Assembly (NCBI GenBank): GCA_020633055.1
Contig: JACKEJ010000018.1
Span: 1 to 48,299, forward strand
DNA from: Sandaracinaceae bacterium
GTDB taxonomy: Bacteria; Myxococcota_A; Polyangia; Polyangiales; Houyiibacteriaceae
Reading direction: 5' to 3'
DNA: 48,299 bases
Part shown: one piece after another, positions 42,807 through 48,299 of the stretch
Position numbering within the stretch: position 1 is the first letter of the stretch
Layout: every line of letters starts with the position of its first letter
Notes under the pieces: model-generated
Databases searched by the model: none
The model's input: the letters and a program-made list of their open reading frames with translations, nothing else
Told to the model about the DNA's origin: nothing
Program-made: the position numbers and the translations under genes

Positions 42807-43265
42807 ATGAACGGAACGACCCTACGGCACGAGACGCTCACGTTCGTGCGCGAGTACGCAGCGACACCCGACGTGGTGTTCTCGGCCTACGAGGACATCG
42901 ACTCGCGAGCGCGCTGGAGCGCGCCTTCGGACACTGCCGTGGTGACGTACACCGCACACGACTTCCGCGCGGGCGGTGTGGACACGTTTCGCTGCGGCGA
43001 CAAGCAGGAGCCGCAGTACGACGGCGAGGTCCGCTACGTGGACATCGTCCCAGATGCGCGGATCGTCTACTCCGAGATCATCCGTGCGGCTGGGGCGCCC
43101 CTCTCCGCGTCGCTCGTGACGTGGACCTTTGCCTCGCGGGCGAACGGCACGCGGCTCGAGGTGACGGTTCAGCTGGCGTCCTTCGTCGGCGAGGACATGG
43201 TCGCCGGAACTCGCGTCGGAATGAACGCGGCGCTGGACAACCTCGGCGCGCAGCTGAGGACGTGA
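42807..43265 (+). CDS. SRPBCC-family protein
   Basis: The 152-residue protein has the pattern FVREYAATPDVVFSAYEDIDSRARWSAPSDTAVVTYTAHDFRAGGVDTFRCG, a SRPBCC fold, ending with GTRVGMNAALDNLGAQLRT. I chose ATG 42807 because AGGAGG lies six bases upstream; ATG 42801 overlaps the ribosome binding site. It follows the ArsR/SRPBCC pair by 68 bases and may belong to the same transcript. The gap after it (43266-43425) holds a GCGCTC/GAGCGC hairpin without a T-run and nothing else that I recognise. Confidence 0.85.
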   Translation: MNGTTLRHETLTFVREYAATPDVVFSAYEDIDSRARWSAPSDTAVVTYTAHDFRAGGVDTFRCGDKQEPQYDGEVRYVDIVPDARIVYSEIIRAAGAPLSASLVTWTFASRANGTRLEVTVQLASFVGEDMVAGTRVGMNAALDNLGAQLRT

Positions 43266-43425
43266 GTCCTCGCGTGTGTTTCAGCGGCGCCGTGCTCTTG
43301 CGCGCGCGGCGAGCCTGCGCACGAGAAGGAGCGCTCCGAGGAGAGCGCCGACTGCCCATGGGGCCGTGGCCCAGCGCTAGTCCGTACATGCGGGCGTGCG
43401 CCATCGCGGGTAGGTGCGACGGCAC

Positions 43426-44007
43426 TCAGAAGGGCTCCATCGCATCGCCCAACAACGTCGTGACGCGGCATACCCCGCCAGGGTCGGAGCTCACCTCCAG
43501 CTCGAGTCGGCCAACCACCTGCCGGTCGCGCATCCCAATCACCCCTGTCACCGTCGAGCCGTAGCCTGGGAGTGGGCTCGAGCACACGTACGATACGCGC
43601 CACTCACACGGGCCAAGAAGGGTGAGACCGCCCTCGCACCAGGTGTCGACGGCGAAGTTGTTCTCGAACGGGAAGGTCACAAGCTGAGTGTCAGGGCTCA
43701 CCCCCGCGCAGCCCTCCGGCTCCTCGAGGAGCACTCGCAAGGGTGTGTCGTAGCTACCGGGCGGGGCGCACGACTCAGAGGCGTCGGTGGGGATCTCCGC
43801 GTCCAAGGGGTCAGGTGCGTCGCTTGCAGCGTCCAAGGGAGCGTTCGCGTCGAGGTGCAGTCCGCCATCGTCGGTCCCGCTCGGCGCGTCGTCGGCGTTC
43901 CGGTGAGACAAATAGCACCCGGGCGCGGAGACGAACGCGAGACCAACCAACACGCTGACTGCGCTTCGGGCTTTGCGGCCGCAAGGGGATGAGACCCTCC
44001 GTTGCAT
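43426..44007 (-). CDS. Lipoprotein of unknown function
   Basis: The 193-residue protein has the signal segment AVSVLVGLAFVSAPGC with lipobox APGC, then an Asp/Ala-rich linker to about residue 78, and a Cys-containing globular part (SCAPPGSYDTPLRVLLEEPEGC, DTWCEGG, YVCSSPLPGYGSTVTGVIGM). The architecture resembles other surface lipoproteins of this window, but no family is recognised. Confidence 0.7.
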   Translation of the reverse strand: MQRRVSSPCGRKARSAVSVLVGLAFVSAPGCYLSHRNADDAPSGTDDGGLHLDANAPLDAASDAPDPLDAEIPTDASESCAPPGSYDTPLRVLLEEPEGCAGVSPDTQLVTFPFENNFAVDTWCEGGLTLLGPCEWRVSYVCSSPLPGYGSTVTGVIGMRDRQVVGRLELEVSSDPGGVCRVTTLLGDAMEPF

Positions 44008-44104
44008 GGGGACACACTAGCGAGAGGGGAGTGGCTCTGGCAACTGGCCCCGACCGTCGCACGACCATTCTTTGCGTCGCGGCGTCTGGGCTGCGTAGCG
44101 GACC

Positions 44105-44923
44105 TCAGCGCGCGCCCACGCTCGCGCGCCACCCGACGCCGTCGGGGTAGTCGGGCTGTGGGATGAACGGCTGGTATCCGGCGACTGGGCAACGCGGGCT
44201 GAGCGCATCCAAGAGCCGCAGGCGCTCGCCATCGAAGGTGTAGGCGAAGCGTGCCCTGTGCTCCGTGGTCGGTGTCCAGCGCTCGCCGCGCTCCTCGAGG
44301 TCCATGAGCTCGAACAAGCCCGGGCCCCGCTCCTGCCGCTCTTCCACGCACAGCTCGGTGCGGCCATCGCCGTCGAGGTCCAGCACCACATGGCCCTGCA
44401 CGACGACCTGCGTGCCGGCGTCGTAGACCTCGTGGTCCCACTGCGTGAACAGCGCGACGGGCCGCACGCGGCAACAGCGGCCATCGTCCGTTTGGCCCGC
44501 GTCGACGCCCGCGACCACGCCGCGGTACCGGCCGTACATGCCGTCGTGCTCGAAACCACGTGTCACCAGGCCGAGCAGCAGCACCTCGCCGCCCACGATG
44601 AGCTGCGACGTCACGGGCAACACGCAGCGCGCCGAGCCGTCAGGCAGGGTCTCCGCGTCCTGCACGTCGTTGGTGTGACACAGCGCGCCGTTTCCGTGCT
44701 CGGCCGAGAGCCCCTCCGGCACGAACACGAGGCTGTCCTCGTACGCGCTCATCGGCGGCCACTCCAGCGCGTAGCGTTCGGGGACGTGCGCGCGCGCGGC
44801 TGAGGGCGTGACGGCGACCGTCGATGGCGTGGCTTGCGAGCCCCTCGAGCACGACGCGCTCAGGAGGCAGGCCAGGAGCGCAAGCGGTGGGGAGACCTTC
44901 ATGGTGCGCCGAACGAAGCGCAT
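44105..44923 (-). CDS. Lipoprotein of unknown function
   Basis: The protein starts at ATG 44923 (MRFVRRTMKVSPPLALLACLLSASC) or at ATG 44902, both giving a signal peptide with lipobox SASC. After a short Ser/Thr/Ala linker there is a globular domain of about 230 residues with VVQGHVVLDLDGDGRTELCVEER, a Ca-loop-like segment resembling that in the lipoprotein at 37092-38060. No catalytic motif is visible. It stands in a run of minus-strand genes but with separate spacing. Confidence 0.7.
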   Translation of the reverse strand: MRFVRRTMKVSPPLALLACLLSASCSRGSQATPSTVAVTPSAARAHVPERYALEWPPMSAYEDSLVFVPEGLSAEHGNGALCHTNDVQDAETLPDGSARCVLPVTSQLIVGGEVLLLGLVTRGFEHDGMYGRYRGVVAGVDAGQTDDGRCCRVRPVALFTQWDHEVYDAGTQVVVQGHVVLDLDGDGRTELCVEERQERGPGLFELMDLEERGERWTPTTEHRARFAYTFDGERLRLLDALSPRCPVAGYQPFIPQPDYPDGVGWRASVGAR

Positions 44924-45038
44924 GGCCCCGCGTGTTCCCTTGCACATCGGATACTGCCTGGCGCCCACCGTGGGTCCAGCGCCATGCGTCGAGGACCGTT
45001 CACTGTCCAGCACGACGTCGTGTCGCGGCGGCCCGCGC

Positions 45039-45593
45039 CTACTCCGCGTCCCAACCGGAGATGAACGACGGGGGCACCGTCTCGGTCAGCCAGACCTCGT
45101 TGGGCGTGACGAAGAACACGTGCCCCGCGGCGCGCATCGCGCGGGCATTGACGGACAAGATGACGGGCTTGCCCCGCCGGCCGCCCACGGCGCGCGCGGT
45201 GGCTTCGTCCTTCGAGAGGTGCACGTGGTGGCGCTCCATGCGCAGCAGGCCTGTCTCGCGGATGGCCGGCAGGAAGCGCGACGCCGTGCCGTGGAAGAGC
45301 ACGTCGGGCGGCTCGGCGGGCTCGTAGCCGAGGTCCACGGCGGTGGTGTGCCCCTGGCTCGCGCGGATGCGCTGACCATCCTCCGACAGGGCGAAGCGCT
45401 GCTTGGGGCTCGTGGCCACCACGTCGTCAAGCTCGGCGCGCGTCAGGTGGCGGCCGTGCCGAGCGGACGCGTCGAGCAGGACGTCGACCTCGACCCAGCC
45501 CGCTGCGTCGAGCGTGATGCCCACCGCGCCGGGCTCGTGGCGCAGCACGTAGCTGAGGAACTTGCTGATGGCGGTGCGGTGCTTGTCGTCCAT
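45039..45593 (-). CDS. kptA: RNA 2'-phosphotransferase KptA/Tpt1
   Basis: The 184-residue protein has all main marks of the family: SKFLSYVLRHEPGAVGITLDAAGWVEVDVLL at the N-terminus, RIRASQGHT, LFHGTASRFLPAIRETGLL, HHVHLSKD and a C-terminal FFVTPNEVWLTETVP. Tpt1 transfers an internal RNA 2'-phosphate to NAD, giving ADP-ribose 1'',2''-cyclic phosphate; in bacteria its natural substrate is often unclear. Conserved Arg, His, Arg and Arg residues needed for catalysis are present. Start ATG 45593 begins directly with the family N-terminus (MDDKHRTAISKFLSYVLRH). Confidence 0.95.
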   Translation of the reverse strand: MDDKHRTAISKFLSYVLRHEPGAVGITLDAAGWVEVDVLLDASARHGRHLTRAELDDVVATSPKQRFALSEDGQRIRASQGHTTAVDLGYEPAEPPDVLFHGTASRFLPAIRETGLLRMERHHVHLSKDEATARAVGGRRGKPVILSVNARAMRAAGHVFFVTPNEVWLTETVPPSFISGWDAE

Positions 45594-45723
45594 GGGTGCA
45601 TCCCCTGTGGCGCGACCATAGCCAGCGCAAGGGCCGGGCGTCGACACCGAGATCAAAGGAACATGCGCGCGGCTGCGTACCGGCTCCAACACGATGTGCT
45701 TCGTCACGTCCCGTTCTGCTCAG

Positions 45724-46332
45724 CTAGCGGTCGGGGTGCGGCACCTCGCCGCGCGCCAGCATGTCGACGAACTGGGCGATGCGCCGCGCGCGCGTCTCGG
45801 GGCGCTTGGCGTCCTGCACGCGGTACAGGATGGCGAAGCGGTTGGCGCTGCTCACGGTGGCGAAGAACTCCCGCGCGGCGCGGTTGGCCTCGAGGGCGCG
45901 CGCGAGGTCGGGGTGCACCTCCATCTTGGCGGGGCCGGCGTAGGCCGCGTCCCAGCGCCCATCGCGCTTCGCCGCCTCCACCTGGGCCAGCCCGGCCGGC
46001 GCCATCTCGCCCGCCGCGATGAGCTTCTCCACCACGTCGCGGTTGATCTGCGACCACTTGCTGCGCGCCCGGCGGGGCGTGAAGCGAATGGTGTAGTACT
46101 GCTCGTCCAGCCCGTGCTTGAGGCCGTCTATCCAGCCGAACGCGATCGCGTGGTCGCGCGCCTCCTCGTACGTGATGGACGGCAGGCCGCTGCCCTTCTT
46201 GGCGAACTTCACCCACAGGGTCTCACCCGCTTCGTGGTGGCGCGATAGCCAGGCGCGCCAGTCTCGCACGGTGGCGAACGCGCGCATGGGGGCGCCTTCG
46301 TGTTGCTCTTCGTCAGTCTTCTTGCGGGGCAT
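45724..46332 (-). CDS. YdeI/OmpD-associated family protein
   Basis: The 202-residue protein contains the YdeI pattern WRAWLSRHHEAGETLWVKFAKKGSG, ITYEEARDHAIAFGWIDGLKHGLDEQYYTIRFTPRRARSKWSQIN, and a C-terminal helical part ALEANRAAREFFATVSSANRFAILYRVQDAK. Related proteins have been linked to bacteriocin or stress protection in enterics, but the biochemical role is unknown. The N-terminus is rich in charged residues. Confidence 0.85.
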   Translation of the reverse strand: MPRKKTDEEQHEGAPMRAFATVRDWRAWLSRHHEAGETLWVKFAKKGSGLPSITYEEARDHAIAFGWIDGLKHGLDEQYYTIRFTPRRARSKWSQINRDVVEKLIAAGEMAPAGLAQVEAAKRDGRWDAAYAGPAKMEVHPDLARALEANRAAREFFATVSSANRFAILYRVQDAKRPETRARRIAQFVDMLARGEVPHPDR

Positions 46333-46375
46333 CGGTCCTGCTCGCTCGGGCCGTCGTCACGCGCACGCGCACGGC

Positions 46376-48070
46376 CTACCGGTTTTTCCGCCGCGCGCTG
46401 CGGGCGGCCTTGCGCTTGCCCTTCTTTTCCTGGCTGGCCGCCTTGCCTTGCGTGGCCGTCTTGGACGTCGGCTGCGGGAGGCCCGGAACGGGGAACGACG
46501 CCGGGAGCGGCATGCTGCTCATGGACTGCATGAACGCTTCGAGGCCTTCCTGGGACTGCACGTCGAAGCCCGCCTCGGCGCCAGCCATGACCATGGACTT
46601 GGCCATGCCGAAGTTGCCGGGGTTCGAGAGCGCCGCCTCCAGCTTCTTCACCGCGTCGCCGCCCAGCACGGCCAGGCACGCGTCGGCCTGCTTCAGCCCG
46701 AGCTCGCGCTTGAGGAACGTGTAGAACGCACGCAGCGTGTCCACGACCCAGCTCGCCTCCGACGGCTCGATGCTGACCTTGCGTGGGAAGAGCTGGAACA
46801 CCACGCGGCGCAGGTCCGCGGCGCCCAAGGAGGCGACCGTGTGGCCCAGGTAGTTGGCCGCGAAGTCCATCAGGAAGCGGCACGCGTGCGGGTCCTCGAC
46901 GTCCTGCGCCTCGGGGGCGGCGGCGAAGCGCTCCATCAGCGCGTCTTCCAGCGCCTGCCGCCTGTGGTCGTCCATGGGCTCGTGTCGGGCGAGCGCGGCC
47001 AAGTCCGCGAGCAGGTCGTGCGATGCGTCGAACACGAGCGGCGTCCGCGCGTAGGGCGTGCGCAGCGTGACCTCGACCTCGCCCTCGGCGGTGCTCACCG
47101 TCAACGTGCGGGCAAAGGGCTCACCCCCCGCCCAGGCCTTCTTCAGCGCCTTCTTCTCGGCGAGCACCTGGGTGAGCGCCAGCGCGAGGGCCTCGACCAT
47201 GGTGACCTGTTCGCTCTCGGGCGGCCCCGCGATCAGCTCCTCGTCGAGCGACATCAGCAGCGGGTAGGCGCTGCTGGTAGCGACCTCCCAGCCGTGCGCG
47301 GTGGCCTCCTTCACCAGCGCGGGCTGCAGCACGGCGCGGCGCTCGTAGCTCAGGACCAAGTGCTCCGGCAGCTCCGGCGCTTCGCCGCGCTCCATGGCGT
47401 CCGCCCCGTCGAGGTAGGCCTCGAAGTCGTCCAAGCTGGAGAACAGGATGAGCCCAAAGCTCTGGCCCGCCTGGCCGATGACCGACAGGGCTCCGTCGCG
47501 CACGTCGAAGCGCTCGATGGTGACCGCGAACAAGGTCTGGTCGTCGGGCACCACCTTCCACGGCTTGGCGCGATAGAGCGCGGCAGCGGCCGTGAAGAAC
47601 GCCCCCATCGCCTCCGCCGTGATGTCCCACGCGAGGAAGGACGGCTCCTGTGCGCCTGGGTCGCCCGTTGCCTGGCCCAGCGACTCGCGCATCGCCGCCA
47701 GCACGTCGTCCAGCTCGGGGGTCGGCGCGCACACCACGTCGAGCCCCGGATGGCCTGCGCGCAGGGCGTCCGCCAGCTCGGGTGAAGCCACCCGCACGCG
47801 CGTCGGAGCGTGCGGCTCGCCGAACATCGTGTTTTCGATGGTGCTCGCCAAGCTGTCGCTGGCCATGCGCAGGAGCTCGTCCGGCTTGGTGAGCTGCGAG
47901 CCCAGCAGCGCGCCCTCGGCGCCCATCCAGAACAGCGCTTCGGGTCGATACGGCTCCCCGCCGGGATCCGCGACGTAGCTGGGCAACGTGATGGTGCCGC
48001 CGATCCATTCGATGCTGGCGGTCTTCTTCGGGCCGGTCCGGCCGCGGGGAGTGGTCTGCTTGCGGGTCAT
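46376..48070 (-). CDS. Large cytoplasmic protein, DUF6930/DUF7309-like
   Basis: The 564-residue protein has no signal peptide. Its first half (GGEPYRPEALFWMGAEGALLGSQLTKPDELL, then TPELDDVLAAMRESL) resembles the DUF7309/DUF6930 group; the second half has helices such as ALALALTQVLAEKKALKKAW and YTFLKRELGLKQADACLAVLGGDA. The C-terminus is a Lys/Arg-rich tail (KKGKRKAARSARRKNR), possibly nucleic-acid binding. Function is unknown; family names are from memory of the pattern and should be checked. Confidence 0.6.
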   Translation of the reverse strand: MTRKQTTPRGRTGPKKTASIEWIGGTITLPSYVADPGGEPYRPEALFWMGAEGALLGSQLTKPDELLRMASDSLASTIENTMFGEPHAPTRVRVASPELADALRAGHPGLDVVCAPTPELDDVLAAMRESLGQATGDPGAQEPSFLAWDITAEAMGAFFTAAAALYRAKPWKVVPDDQTLFAVTIERFDVRDGALSVIGQAGQSFGLILFSSLDDFEAYLDGADAMERGEAPELPEHLVLSYERRAVLQPALVKEATAHGWEVATSSAYPLLMSLDEELIAGPPESEQVTMVEALALALTQVLAEKKALKKAWAGGEPFARTLTVSTAEGEVEVTLRTPYARTPLVFDASHDLLADLAALARHEPMDDHRRQALEDALMERFAAAPEAQDVEDPHACRFLMDFAANYLGHTVASLGAADLRRVVFQLFPRKVSIEPSEASWVVDTLRAFYTFLKRELGLKQADACLAVLGGDAVKKLEAALSNPGNFGMAKSMVMAGAEAGFDVQSQEGLEAFMQSMSSMPLPASFPVPGLPQPTSKTATQGKAASQEKKGKRKAARSARRKNR

Positions 48071-48107
48071 GGCTTGTTCTCGAGGAGGAGGTCGGCTGCG
48101 CCGGGGG

Positions 48108-48299
48108 CTACTGGCCGAGCCAGGCCCGGCAGCGCGGGTCGATCTTCAGGCACATCGCGGTAAGCGCCTTTGCTGCGCCGCCGGTGAGCATGCCCTCGCC
48201 GAGGTCCTCGCTAATGTGAGCCACGAGCTCGTCGAACGCGTCCTTGTCCCCTTCGAGCACCGCCCCCGTGTCGGTGGGCGCGGAGGTCATGACCAGCAT
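48108..48299 (-). CDS. Unidentified gene at the window edge, possibly partial
   Basis: The frame runs to the window end; 63 residues are visible (SAPTDTGAVLEGDKDAFDEL to MCLKIDPRCRAWLGQ). ATG codons at 48299 and 48290 could be the start or the gene may begin outside. The residues are mainly helical with no recognised motif. It lies 37 bases upstream of the large DUF6930-like gene and may share its transcript. Confidence 0.45.
   Translation of the reverse strand: MLVMTSAPTDTGAVLEGDKDAFDELVAHISEDLGEGMLTGGAAKALTAMCLKIDPRCRAWLGQ

Noticed and set aside
43266..43425. Hairpin around 43330-43355 as a terminator
   Set aside because: The stem is short and no T-run follows on either strand.

Overview
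High-GC bacterial chromosome, most like a deltaproteobacterial or myxobacterial lineage (Myxococcota). The reasons are the G+C-rich third codon positions, several lipoproteins with Asp/Gly/Ala-rich linkers, two DUF6748-type lipoproteins in tandem, a PafB/PafC-like WYL pair, two F420-type luciferase-like oxidoreductases and a multiheme cytochrome c lipoprotein. This assignment is inference from gene content; no rRNA or marker gene is present.

Region 1 (1-2343) is a mobile-element edge: the 3' part of an IS21-type istB gene, an orphan ParE/RelE-like toxin without a visible antitoxin, and an intact single-ORF DDE transposase of the rve type.

Region 2 (2344 to about 22200) is the centrepiece. 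Seven minus-strand genes form one tightly coupled operon, transcribed from about 22.2 kb down to 2.3 kb. In transcription order they are: a DUF499/BrxC/PglY-like P-loop ATPase; a PglW-like protein with a NERD nuclease domain, a pseudokinase, an active-looking Ser/Thr kinase and a C-terminal degenerate PglZ-like domain; a DUF1156 DNA methyltransferase; a 146-aa protein of unknown family; a Ser/Thr kinase fused to a DptF-like ATPase; a DptG-like protein; and a 1901-aa DptH-like protein with an FtsK/HerA-type ATPase. The set looks like BREX/Pgl modification parts joined to the DptFGH restriction module that normally partners Dnd phosphorothioation, with no dnd genes in the window. I read it as a hybrid methylation-based anti-phage system under kinase control. 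A Cys-rich zinc-ribbon gene and a tRNA-Gly(GCC) gene with its own promoter and terminator close this side.

Region 3 (23.5-28.7 kb) is a minus-strand metabolic block: a small membrane protein, a ThDP-dependent acetolactate-synthase-like enzyme, a hotdog thioesterase-like protein, a cluster of palindromic intergenic repeats, then a 3-hydroxyacyl-ACP dehydratase-like protein, an acyl carrier protein and an HMG-CoA-synthase-like condensing enzyme. The last three look like a small acyl-chain or beta-branching unit.

Region 4 (28.9-48.3 kb) is ordinary accessory chromosome: a trans-aconitate methyltransferase-like gene coupled to two WYL regulators and an ADP-ribosylglycohydrolase, duplicated DUF6748 lipoproteins, two F420-type oxidoreductases, a pentaheme cytochrome lipoprotein, a SnoaL-like protein, two STAS-like paralogues, a VOC protein, two ArsR/SRPBCC modules facing away from each other across a short regulatory region, an additional SRPBCC protein, two lipoproteins, KptA, a YdeI-family protein and a large DUF6930/DUF7309-like protein. 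The window ends inside or just upstream of an unidentified gene.
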